Shown here piece after piece: positions 43,163 to 54,248 of a DNA stretch of 64,000 nucleotides. The stretch is from Bidens hawaiensis (taxonomy: Eukaryota > Streptophyta > Magnoliopsida > Asterales > Asteraceae), in the NCBI GenBank assembly GCA_021521415.1, contig JAIQDT010000190.1, forward strand, positions 2,728,001-2,792,000, written 5' to 3'. A program made the translations under genes and the position numbers. The notes under the pieces are model-generated. The model was given only the letters and a program-made list of their open reading frames with translations. It did not search any database and was not told the DNA's origin. Each line of letters opens with the position of its first letter. Position 1 is the stretch's first letter.

Positions 43163-45008
43163 ATTTTTACTTGATTAACTTAGTTTCATGAAAATAGTCC
43201 ATTTTTAAGGTTTTTATACACCGGTCAGCTCGCTTAGGCGAACTTTACCGGTTTACGCGTTTTAAGCTTTAAAAGTTTGTTTTTATGTTCTTTTTAGCAC
43301 AAATAAATATCCGCTTAGTCTCAGATCTTGAAATTTTGCACAAATCAGTTTTTGACAGTAAGGAATTTTATAAAAATATTTCCAGAATTAATTTCTATAT
43401 TTAACATTTATTTATCTATTTTTAAACGTCATTTAAACACCAAATATGTCGAAAATACCAAACGACCTTAGAAAAATCCCAAATTTTTCTGGGATGACCC
43501 CTGCCATCCACATAGTTCCCTGTAATTTTTCCAGAACCAAAATCTCATTTTTCATGCCATTTTCACCAAAATCGAGCTAGAAAACCCTAGAACTCGTTTT
43601 AACGAAAAGCCTAAATAGACTTTTCCAATGGACCTGAAATTTTGTGTGTGACTTTTTTATGTTATAAAAAGCTTATCTGAATTTTTCCAGAATTTTTTCA
43701 TAATGTTTAGCTCTTTTTCACCATTTTTAGCCAAAACCGAGCATTAAATTCACCAAATATTCATCCTTTATCCAAAAATTACCAAATTTTCACAGATCTC
43801 ATATTTTCATGTGTAGATCATCTCTGTGAAATTTCATGACCCAACTCTAAGTCTACCACAATCTGTCCAAATCATACAAATCATACGAAAAACCGAACTA
43901 CCTTGTGTTTCTAGCTTTAGATCGCAAAGATCTTGCTTTCTAGCCTTTGCTAGCAACTAGATACAACACCTACAAGCACAACAACACCACACCAAGAAAG
44001 TTATACCCACAATCAAGCCATTTCTTTCATGGTTTCGGTTAAGACATCAAAACAAAGATTTTAACCGTAAAAATTTGTTTTTGACTCTTTTAACTCCTTT
44101 CTTGGACCAAGATCCCTTGTATAACTTGTATACATCACTTGATCATGCAAGAATCGGTTTCATCTCGGGTTTTCACCCATTTTTCACTTGAAACCTCATT
44201 TTCTCAAGATTTTGGAATTAAAAACCAAGATTAAACCATAACAACATGTTTATACATTGTGGATCTTCCTAAAAATCAAAGGTTTTTGGTTGAATGTGTG
44301 GAGGATGGAGAGGATTTTGAGAGTATGATGATAAAAAAAAAGAAAATGGAAGCCAAGGGGTTCCCCCCTTGGTCCGATCGGTCCATCTTAAGGGGGTGGG
44401 GTGGGGCCCACTCCCTCATTCTTGGCCACAAGTTCAGATTACGCAATCTGGATAATGTTTTGGATAATCTGGTTCAGTTCGTTTTTCGGTTAAACGTTTA
44501 ATTCGGCTTAAAACGAGGCTAAAACGGTCGTTTTTCGGCTTAAAAATGAAATTTATGTAAAACCGATTTAAAAACTTTAAAAACTTAAACCATGACATTT
44601 ATTGACTTAACACATCATATTGTCGGTAGTTGTGCATCTTTTTCGGCTTGATCGATCGTCTCTTGCTTGGTTTGATGTTAAAGGTTTCGTTTAACGTACC
44701 GACGTACCAATAAATCGAAATCCTTTTTCTGTGCTATAATTCACTTATCCCGAAGCCTTAATACTTCGTAAACCTTACTAAACATCATATATTTCATCTA
44801 TAATGTAATCCCCGATTTGTTCGGGTTTCAATAACCGTTCATCGATTAATCGTAATTCCAATACGACTAACTGTACATTCGAGTATAATTCGTACTGTGA
44901 TTCTTATATACTCGTACAAACACATTATAATTCATATATTCGGTATTAAATAACACGTAAATAGTATATACCGGCTAGGGTATACCTGAATTTGCCGGAA
45001 TCGTTACA

Positions 45009-45018
45009 TTCTCCCCCC
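45009..45018 (-). other. Polypurine tract, internal copy 1
   Basis: GGGGGGAGAA on the minus strand, directly next to LTR 1. The same tract adjoins LTR 2 at 54213-54222. Confidence 0.85.
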
Positions 45019-45044
45019 GTTACAAAAATTTCGTCATCGAAATT

Positions 45045-48000
45045 TTACGCGTCAACTACTTCCTTTTGAGGAAATAGGTGGGGGTATTTCTTCCGAAATT
45101 CGTCCTTTTGTTCCCATGTATATTCTGGGCCTCGTTGTGAATTCCATCTAACTTTGACCAGCGAGATCTTATTGTGTCTAAGTTGCTTGATTTTCCCGTC
45201 CATTATTTCTATGGGTTCCTCTACGAAATTAAGCTGATCACTTATTTGGACACCCTCTAAGGGTAACACCGATGTCTCATCCGACAGACACCTTTTCAAG
45301 TTTGACACGTGAAACACGTTGTGAACTGCACTTAATTCATCAGGCAGTTCTAATCGGTATGCTACAGGACCGATTTTTGCAGTAATGTCGAATGGTCCAA
45401 TGTATCTAGGGGCTAACTTCCCCGCCTTTCCAAATCTGACTACTCCTTTCCAAGGTGATACTTTCAAATACACTTTATCACCTTTCTCAAATGATAACGG
45501 TTTTCTACGGGTATCGGCATAACTCTTCTGCCGATCCCGTGCGGCCTTCAGATTGTTCTTAATTTCAAGGATTTTGCTGGTCGTTTCCTGGACCAGATCT
45601 GATCTAATAACCTGTGTGTCGCCCACTTCAGTCCAGCAGAGTGGTGATCGGCACTTCCGTCCATACAATGCTTCGTAAGGTGCTGCCTTTATACTGCTAT
45701 GGTAACTGTTATTATAGGAAAATTCAACGAGTGGGAGATGTTGATCCCAATTTCCCTTAAAATCCAGTACGCATGCACGAAGCAAATCCTCCAGTGTTTG
45801 GATGGTCCTCTCAGACTGACCGTCGGTCTGAGGGTGGTAAGCTGTGCTTAGATCAATACGCGTTCCCAACGCTTCTTGTACAGCTTGCTAAAGATTGGAG
45901 GTGAAATGGCTATCTCGATCGGAGATGATTGAGATGGGTATCCCATGACGAGACACAATTTCATTTATATAAATCTGCGCAAGTCTTTCGGTGTTATAAT
46001 TATTTCTAATCGGAATAAAATGTGCCGACTTGGTTAGTCGATCCACGATTACCCAAATTGCATCGTGTCCACGGGACGTCTTAGGGAGATGTGTCACAAA
46101 ATCCATCGTGATTTGCTCCCATTTCCATTCGGGAATTTCCGGTTGTTGTAACATCCCCGAGGGTTTCTGATGCTCCGCCTTAACCCTCGCACACGTCGTA
46201 CACTTGCCGACGTATGTGGCTATATCCTTTTTCATACCCGGCCACCAGTAGAACTCCTTCACATCCTTGTACATCTTATCCGATCCCGGATGTATGGAAT
46301 ATTTCGATTTATGCGCTTCGTCCATGATTAATTCTCGAAGGTCATGGAGGGTCGGGATCAAAATCCGATTTTTGAAATAGAGAATTTCGTCCACGCGCTG
46401 TTCGGAATTCTTCTCGTTACCGTAAAGTCCCTCTTTTTCCAATTGTTCCTCTTTCAACGCCTCGCGTTGAGCGACTCGAACCAGGTCCGAAAGGTTCGAC
46501 TGGAATATCATTTCAAGTGCTCGCACTCGCAATGGCTTAACCCGATCCTTCCTACTCAAGGCATCGGCTACGACGTTAGCCTTGCCGGGGTGATAACGGA
46601 TGTCACAGTCATAGTCGCTTAACAACTCGACCCATCTTCGTTGCCTCATATTCAGTTCTTTCTGATCGAATATGTGTTGCAAACTTTTATGATCGGTGAA
46701 GATGGTGCACTTTGTACCGTAGGGATAATGTCTCTAGATTTTAAGTGCGAAGATAACTGCTCCCAGTTCTAAGTCATGAGTAGTGTAATTTTTCTCGTGT
46801 GTTTTTAACTGTCGAGAAGCATAGGCTATAACCTTATTATTTTGCATCAACACGCATCCTAACCCTCTCCGGGATGCGTCACAATACACGACAAAACCAT
46901 CGTCTCCGTCGGGGAGACTTAAGATCGGCGCTTGGCACAATCTTTGTTTTAGCGTTTGAAACGCCGTTTCCTGTTCTTCACCCCATTCATACTTTCGATC
47001 CTTTTGGGTCAGAAGGGTTAAAGGTTGGGCGATGCTGGAAAAGTTCTCTATAAATCGACGATAATATCCAGCTAAGCCTAAGAATTGGCGGATTTCCTTT
47101 GGCGATTTAGGCGCTTGCCAATTCTTAACTGCTTCCACCTTACTTGGATCAACGTGTATTCCTTGATGGTTTATAACGTGACCAAGGAATTGCACTTCTT
47201 GTAACCAGAAATTACACTTGGAGAATTTTGCATACAACTTCTCCTGATTTAGAAGCTCCAAAATTAATCTTAAGTGTTGCTCGTGCTCTCCTTTACTCTT
47301 CGAGTATATCAAAATATCGTCAATAAACACGATGATGAATTTATCGAGGTAGGGTTTACAGACTCGATTCATGAGATCCATGAACACTGCTGGCACATTT
47401 GTTAGCCCAAAAGGCATAACTAAGAACTCGTAATGGCCGTAGCGAGTCCGGAATGCGGTTTTTGGGATATCCTCCTCCTGAATTCTAACCCGATGGTATC
47501 CCGATCTAAGATCTATTTTTGAGAAGTAGCTTGCACCTTGTAGTTGGTCGAACAGGTCATCGATTCAGGGGAGAGGATACCTATTTTTGATTGTCAACTT
47601 GTTCAATTCCCTGTAATCAATGCACATTCTAAGGCTCCCATCCTTCTTTTTCACGAATAGTACAGGTGCACCCCACGGGGAATAACTGGGACGTATAAAT
47701 CCTTTATCCAACAATTCTTGCAACTGGTTGGATAATTCTTGCATCTCGGATGGTGCAAGTCGGTAGGGCGCCTTAGCAACAGGGCCAGCTTGAGGTATTA
47801 AGTCGATTCTGAATTCGACCTGTCGGGTTGGCGGTAATCCAGGAAGTTCTTCTGGGAAAACTTGTGGAAATTCGCGTACCACTGGAATATCATCCACCCG
47901 TTTCTCCTCAGAATCAGTGGCCGTCAAGCTTGCTAGATACGCCACGCATCCTTGGCGTATGTATTTTAACACCTTGAGGTGGGATATAAATGGTATCATG

Positions 48001-49751
48001 GTGCCTGACTTTTCTCCTTGCACTAATATCTCTTCGTCATCCGACACCCGGATCTTGACGATTTTCTTTTCACAGTTTATTTCTACTTTGTTGCGTGCTA
48101 AACAATCCATTCCCACTATCACGTCAAAACTACCCAATTCTACCGGTAACAAGTCAATCGGAAGGGATTGATCGTTCAGAATAAAAGGGCAATTCCGAAC
48201 TATTCGATTAACTATCATGGTTTTACCGTTAGCGACTTCTACGGTCTAAGGTTCTATGGTCTCACCAATTGGAAGGTTTGCTATCGACAGGAATTTAACG
48301 GAAACAAAACTTCTATCGGCGCCTGTATCAAATAATACAGAAGCGTAATGATCAGAGACGAGGAATGTACCTGTCACTACACTGGGGTCCTGGCGTGCTT
48401 CGTTCGCCCCCATCACGAATGCTCGGCCTCGCGCCGGATTGGACGACAATGCCTGACCCGCGGTTTGCCGCCCATTTCCTCCCTGGTTCAGTTTCGGACA
48501 GTTTCTCTTGAAGTGCTCTGTGCTGCCGCATTCAAAGCAAGCACGGCTGGTGGTTATCACTTGATTTCCTTGTGGGTTTTGTTGTCGGGCTGGTTGGGTC
48601 CTAAATGGCTGCGCACGGATAGGTTGCGGTTGTCGGTTCAGGTTGTTCAGGTTTGTCCTACATCTCGGTGCGGAGTGCCCTTCCCTGCCACACCGATGGC
48701 ACACTACCACCCTGCACTCGCCTCCATGTTGGTAACCGCATTTCCCACACCTGGGAAACGTCCTTGTCCGCGGTTCCTGCCTTCCGCCTGAACTAGTCAT
48801 GGCGTAGTTCTAGGCAGCGGGCGTATCACGTTTACCTTGCTGCTTTTCCTGGATCCTATGGTCATGTGTACCCCGCTTTCCCCCAGCAGATTCTCCCGCC
48901 ACCTTCAGTGACCCGCTCCTTACGAAATCATACGTAACGATACCAGCTTGCGTCACCGCACCCTCATACGTCTGGTGTCCCCCAGAATTGACTATACTCC
49001 TTACAACTGGAGTTAGCCCCCAAATATAACGCTCAACCCTCTTCGACTCTGGGGTGACCAACCATGGTACCAATCGCGACAACTCATTAAACCGGTTCGT
49101 ATAACCCAAATAGTCTGCCCCCTGCATCTCCAGGTTCCACAATTCATTTTCTAATTTCTGCAATTCGTTTTTCGGGCAGAAATGTTCCAGTACAAGAGCC
49201 TTAAGCTCTGTCCAGGTCATGCGGTTTGTCGCCGCCTGACCCCGGGTCTGCACTATCGTGTTCCACCAGGTCAAGACATGGTCCGTGAATGTGCAGGTGG
49301 CGTACTTTACAACACAGTCCTCGGGGCAGTTGCTGATTTTCACAACTGATTCTATTTTCTCGATCCACTTAACCAACCCATTTGGTCCTTCAGACCCGCT
49401 AAACTCTAGAGGTTTGCACAACATAAAGTCTTTGATCGAACATCCCCTGGATGCAGGAATCGGTTCAGTACGGTTCATCTCTACAGTTGGTATAGGGCCA
49501 TTACTGTCCGTAACGACCACCCTAGGCGGTGCGTCATTACTCGGAATCGTGTTATCATTCTGTGGAGGATTAACATTTTGTTCCCCGTCATTATTGGTGG
49601 TCGTTTGATTGCTCGGAGGGGTTGGATTGGTCGAATTGTTAATATTGGCGGCGATGCGCGATACTATATCCGGTATCGCCGCCTCTAACTGTTGAGCAAT
49701 CAAACGGCTCACATCTACTTCCGACATTTGAGCTGATCGTTTTGGTGCCAT
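45045..49751 (-). pseudogene. Tekay-like gag-pol, copy 1 (one frame, five in-frame stops)
   Basis: The frame from ATG 49749-49751 (MAPKRSAQMSE) to TGA/TAA-type stop at 45045 has no frameshift but five internal stops: 48810-48812, 48246-48248, 47565-47567, 46734-46736 and 45888-45890. Order: capsid (WIEKIESVVKISNCPED, LTWWNTIVQTRG); three cysteine knuckles (CGKCGYQHGGEC, CHRCGREGHSAPRC, CFECGSTEHFKRNC); protease DTGA at about 48321-48332; RT with FIDDILIYS near 47310-47340; RNase H ([13 protein letters not shown]); integrase zinc domain, then [15 protein letters not shown] and DGQSERT giving the DDE residues; GPF motif; and a chromodomain-like end ([25 protein letters not shown]). The end and the long LTRs point to the Tekay (Del) branch of chromoviruses. 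Inactive unless stops are read through. Confidence 0.9.
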
Positions 49752-50121
49752 TCTACACATCATCAAGAAAATACATATAATTAATACAAGTTCCAATCAT
49801 AAAACACAACAAACCTTCCATTCATTAACAAACATTAGTACATATTACATCCATGTCAGTTCACATACTTTCCTGTCATCATTACATAAGTTAAGTTTTC
49901 CTACATAGGGCCTATGTCGGCATCATCTCGACATAACCCGCAATGGGTCAGTGCTTGAATGATACCCAAAAGTATCTATAATGATATACCCCAAAAGAGA
50001 CCCCCTAAGGGCCAGTGGTTGTATTATAACTACACAAGATTCACTCTATGTTAGCATCACCACTTAACTGCTTACACAGAGTATCAAAAAGCGGTCCATG
50101 ACTTCTACCATCCTAACATCA
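49752..50121 (-). other. Spacer between upstream ORF and gag, copy 1
   Basis: 370 bases without a gene on the element strand; the extra in-frame ATG at 49796 upstream of gag is not preferred because the MAPKR start matches gag N-termini. Identical in layout at 58956-59325 in copy 2. Confidence 0.6.
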
Positions 50122-50721
50122 CTAAACACGGTGGTATACCAACCCCACCGACACAGCCACCAACACCACCATCACAGCCAGCATAACCCGGATCCGCGTC
50201 TCCATCCGGCCGATCATCCACTGGGAGTATGAGCACTCCCTCTTCAGCTGCGCAATCGCATACTGGTGGTCCAGTATGCAGTCCCCCAGATACATCCGCC
50301 TCTGCACTCCCACTGTCAAGGCGGCGGAGTGCTCATTCACCTGCTCGGTGAGCACTCGAAGCCATGCCGCCGCGTCCCTTTCCTGCCTAGGGAGACCCCA
50401 CACAGGTGGAGTCACAGGCTCGGGCTGGGAGCGGGAGGACTCGCCCCTGCGGGTAGCAGGTCTGGGTGGGGGCGAGGTAGGTGGGACATGCGGGACACTG
50501 ATCCGCGCCGTGAGGCGGGGTCCAAATCCGGGGGGGACAGGGATGGCCTGTGGTGCGGGCGGGGTAGGGGATCTGACAATCCTGACTGGGGAGGACTGGC
50601 CAGAGCTCCTACGACTAGCCTCGCTAGGCTCAGAGCTGGATGATACGCGTAGGCTCCCAGAGTTCCCGGAGCTGACTTCCTCCGGGTCCTCCTCCACCGA
50701 CAAACTAGGAGTTCTCGACAT
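50122..50721 (-). CDS. Upstream ORF of the Tekay-like element with C-terminal membrane segment, copy 1
   Basis: A 199-codon open frame on the element's sense strand between the primer-binding site and gag, starting at ATG 50719-50721 (MSRTPSLSVEED). Residues 1 to about 95 are Ser/Pro/Glu-rich and disordered-looking (SSSSEPSEASRRSSGQSSP). A helical part follows (DAAAWLRVLTEQVNEHSAAL, RMETRIR). The last about 21 residues (VMLAVMVVLVAVSVGLVYH) form a single hydrophobic segment ending two residues before the stop, as in a tail-anchored protein. It is not in the gag-pol frame. No family is recognised. An extra ORF before gag is known in Ogre elements, but I know of none typical for Tekay. It is open in copy 1 and broken in copy 2. 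Confidence 0.6.
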   Translation of the reverse strand: MSRTPSLSVEEDPEEVSSGNSGSLRVSSSSEPSEASRRSSGQSSPVRIVRSPTPPAPQAIPVPPGFGPRLTARISVPHVPPTSPPPRPATRRGESSRSQPEPVTPPVWGLPRQERDAAAWLRVLTEQVNEHSAALTVGVQRRMYLGDCILDHQYAIAQLKRECSYSQWMIGRMETRIRVMLAVMVVLVAVSVGLVYHRV

Positions 50722-51066
50722 TCTTTCCTGCACACAAGTTAACAAACATATAGTTCTTTCCATAGTGTAAATCATAATCAAATTAATATGCACTTACTTA
50801 TACAACTTGACCACATAACAATATTATCATATATTTGCACATATGTTGCCAATTTTACCTATTAAAGTCCCCCGTGACTTCCCCTGAATTCCCTCGTGCG
50901 GACAAGTCTGTTATTATGTTCCGGACCATAATAACTCACTTGTCCATCCAAGTTCATCCAGACCTTGTCACAATAAATTATTAGTTGATATTCAGATCCT
51001 ATAACACTTGAGCTACTGGTTATATTTTAGGTATCTTTTAAAGACATCCTAATTCTTTATAACCAA
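50722..51066 (-). other. 5' leader of the Tekay-like element, copy 1
   Basis: Non-coding AT-rich leader from the primer-binding site to the upstream ORF. An extended frame to 50793 exists but begins with hydrophobic residues unlike the rest and is not chosen as the start. Confidence 0.6.
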
Positions 51067-51080
51067 TGGCTCTGATACCA
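51067..51080 (-). other. Primer-binding site, initiator tRNA-Met, copy 1
   Basis: Minus strand TGGTATCAGAGCCA, an exact complement to the 3' end of plant initiator tRNA-Met, separated from LTR 2 by five bases. Copy 2 has it at 60272-60285. Confidence 0.9.
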
Positions 51081-51085
51081 AGTTC

Positions 51086-54000
51086 TGTAACACCCCGTAA
51101 CCGCAGCGGAAACGTAAACGGGATGCAACAGACACATCTGATATCAATAGCATTGCTTATAAAGAAAACACCACTACATTAATTTAAACGTATTACATTG
51201 TTCCGAGTTTCGTTACCGTCTAGGCGTTATCACATAAGTTTTATCGATAGTACGTTAACATGTTTAATACAAAATATAGACCCTTAAGCTTCCACAAAAT
51301 AGCACACATCATCAAGCACGTATCACTCATTCCAATTTGGGTGTACCTAGAAAGCATGTAAAGAAAACGGGTCAACTACGAATAGTTGGTGAGTTTCACT
51401 AATTTAAATAAACCATGACAATTCATTATAATAATCATAAATTAGCGAAGTAATTATGCTGAGCCTACAAGTGAAACCTCTGTTAACCCAGAAACACATC
51501 TAATAACCTCTGGGGACACTGTTAACCCAGAAACACATTTAATAACCTCTGGGGACACTGTTTACCCAGAAACACATTTAATAACCTCTAAGGACACTGT
51601 TAACCCAGAAACACATTTAATAACCTCTGGGGACACTGTTAACCCAGAAATACATTTAATAACCTCTGGGGACACTGTTAACCCAGAACACTGTTTCGGG
51701 CCTTACAATATTAGCAACTCAGACAATTACCATCTTAATACATTACCGTACGATTCCCGTACAATAAACATTATATAAATACATTCATTTCCATGCGATC
51801 GGCCTGTACTTAAACACTTTGATAACAACATGCTTTCCGCCCCGGGAAAATATTTAAAACAGTTCAGTAAAAAGGGGCTCGTGAAACTCACCTTTTCGTG
51901 AGTAAAGATGTAATAGTGTGCACGGCTACCGGTCCGGATCTGTAATACGATCCCTAAGTCGTTACTACACAATTTCTATTAATATAACTTAAATTCGTGT
52001 TAACCGTTACGTCTGGGGACACTGTTAACCCAGTACCGTACACGATCCGGGAACAATGTTAACCCTGAAACACTTCTCAGGACTTAGATTGTGATATCAC
52101 TTAGAGTTCTTTAGTCAAAACTACCATTAGTTTGTTTTCTCGTTTTGCGTGCCTAGCACGGTTATCCGTCTTTATGTTTTCAAAAATGAGTTTGGTCACA
52201 TACGACCCGAAAATAGTTGTTACTGATATTTTAATTATAGTGGTGAAATTAGAGCTCGGTTTAGACACCCCGTTTGGCCGCGGGGCCCGTTTCCGTCTTT
52301 AATACACCTGAAACTGCTAAATCGGGTAAAAATACCCAAATCATCCGAATTATTTTCGGATGATTTATTTTTACTTGATTAACTTAGTTTCATGAAAATA
52401 GTCCATTTTTAAGGTTTTTATACACCGGTCAGCTCGCTTAGGCGAAGTTTACCGGTTTACGCGTTTTAAGCTTTAAAAGTTTGTTTTAATGTTCTTTTTA
52501 GCACAAATAAATATCCGCTTATTCTCGGATCATGAAATTTTGCACAAATCAGTTTTTGACAGTAAGGAATTTTATAAAAATATTTCCAGAATTAATTTCT
52601 ATATTTAACATTTATTTATCTATTTTTAAACGTCATTTAAACACCAAATATGTCGAAAATACCAAACGACCTTAGCAAAATCCCAAATTTTTCTGGGATG
52701 ACCCCTGCCATCCACATAGTTCCCTGTAATTTTTCCAGAACCAAAATCTCATTTTTCATGCCATTTTCACCAAAACCGAGCTAGAAAACCCTAGAACTCG
52801 TTTTACCGAAAAGCCTACTTAGACTTCTCCAATGGACCTGAAATTTTGTGTGTGACTTTTATATGTTATAAAACGCTTATCTGAAGTTTTCCAGAATTTT
52901 TCATGATGCTTAGCTATTTTTCACCATTTTTAGCCAAAACCGAGCATTAAATTCACCAAATATTCATCCTTTATCCAAAAATTACCAAATTTTCACAGAT
53001 CTCATATTTTCATGTGTAGATCATCTCTGTGAAATTTCATGACCCAAATCTAAGTCTACCACAATCTGTCCAAATCATACAAATCATACGAAAAACCGAA
53101 CTACCTTGTGTTTCTAGCTTTAGATCGCAAAGATCTTGCTTTCTAGCCTTTGCTAGCAACTAGATACAACGCCTACAAGCACAACAACACCACACCAAGC
53201 AAGTTATACCCACAATCAAACCATTTCTTTCATGGTTTCGGTTAAGACATCAAAACAAAGATTTTAACCGTAAAAATTCGTTTTTGACTCTTTTAACTCC
53301 TTTCTTGGACCAAGATCCCTTGTATAACTTGTATACATCACTTGATCATGCAAGAATCGGTTTCATCTCGGGTTTTCACCCATTTTTCACTTGAAACCTC
53401 ATTTTCTCAAGATTTTGGAATTAAAAACCAAGATTAAACCATAACAACATGTTTATACATTGTGGATCTTCCTAAAAATCAAAGGTTTTTGGTTGAATGT
53501 GTGGAGGATGGAGAGGATTTTGAGAGTATGATGATAAAAAAAAAGAAAATGGAAGCCAAGGGGTTCCCCCCTTGGTCCGATCGGTCCATCTTAAGGGGGT
53601 GGGGTGGGGCCCACTCCCTCATTCTTGGCCACAAGTTCAGATTACGCAATCTGGATAATGTTTTGGATAATCTGGTTCAGTTCGTTTTTCGGTTAAACGT
53701 TTAATTCGGCTTAAAACGAGGCTAAAACGGTCGTTTTTTCGGCTTAAAAATGAAATTTATGTAAAACCGATTTAAAAACTTTAAAAACTTAAACCATGAC
53801 ATTTATTGACTTAACACATCATATTGTCGGTAGTTGTGCATCTTTTTCGGCTTGATCGATCGTCTCTTGCTTGGTTTGATGTTAAAGGTTTCGTTTAACG
53901 TACCGACGTACCAATAAATCGAAATCCTTTTTCTGTGCTATAATTCACTTATCCCGAAGCCTTAATACTTCGTAAACCTTACTAAACATCATATATTTCA

Positions 54001-54212
54001 TCTATAATGTAATCCCCGATTTGTTCGGGTTTCAATAACCGTTCATCGATTAATTGTAATTCCAATACGACTAACTGTACATTCGAGTATAATTCGTACT
54101 GTGATTCTTATATACTCGTACAAACACATTATAATTCATATATTCGGTATTAAATAACACGTAAATAGTATATACCGGCTAGGGTATACCTGAATTTGCC
54201 GGAATCGTTACA
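51086..54212 (-). mobile_element. Tekay-like LTR 2 (middle LTR, chimeric)
   Basis: A 3127-bp LTR shared between both internal domains. From its left end to at least 53279 it carries the LTR 3 variants (five minisatellite units, CGAAGTAATT, TTTAGACACC, GGATCATGAA). From 53459 to its right end it carries the LTR 1 variants (TATACATTG, CATTCTTGG, AATTCGGCTT, GATTTGTTC). A few private substitutions also exist. The pattern is that expected for unequal crossing over between the two LTRs of one insertion. Confidence 0.95.
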
Positions 54213-54248
54213 TTCTCCCCCCGTTACAAAAATTTCGTCATCGAAATT

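Larger units (their letters stand above)
41922..45008 (-). mobile_element. Tekay-like LTR 1 (left outer; 3' LTR of the array)
   Basis: A 3087-bp LTR with TGTAACACCCC at the left and GGAATCGTTACA at the right. It is followed inside by a polypurine tract (GGGGGGAGAA on the minus strand, 45009-45018). It has four full 39-bp minisatellite units, one fewer than the other two LTRs, and about 30 substitutions relative to LTR 3 in its left 2.2 kb. A 12-bp perfect hairpin lies at 43134-43162. Open frames inside it (for example 44259-44501 plus) recur in all copies only because the LTRs are duplicates. Confidence 0.95.

Noticed and set aside
44259..44501. 80-codon plus-strand ORF, repeated nearly identically at 53462-53704 and 62667-62909
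   Set aside because: It lies antisense inside the LTRs; its conservation follows from recent LTR duplication, and the sequence is low in recognisable features. It cannot be taken as evidence of selection.
48348..48791. 147-codon plus-strand ORF antisense to the zinc-knuckle and protease region (also 57552-57995)
   Set aside because: Shadow of the real minus-strand frame; the composition mirrors the knuckle codons.
50276..50770. 164-codon plus-strand ORF opposite the upstream ORF
   Set aside because: GC-rich antisense shadow; Gly/Arg/Ser-rich without motif, and not intact in copy 2.
51067..51080. Initiator-Met tRNA-like sequence considered as a tRNA gene fragment
   Set aside because: Only the 14-base 3' complement is present, at the exact primer-binding position next to the LTR.
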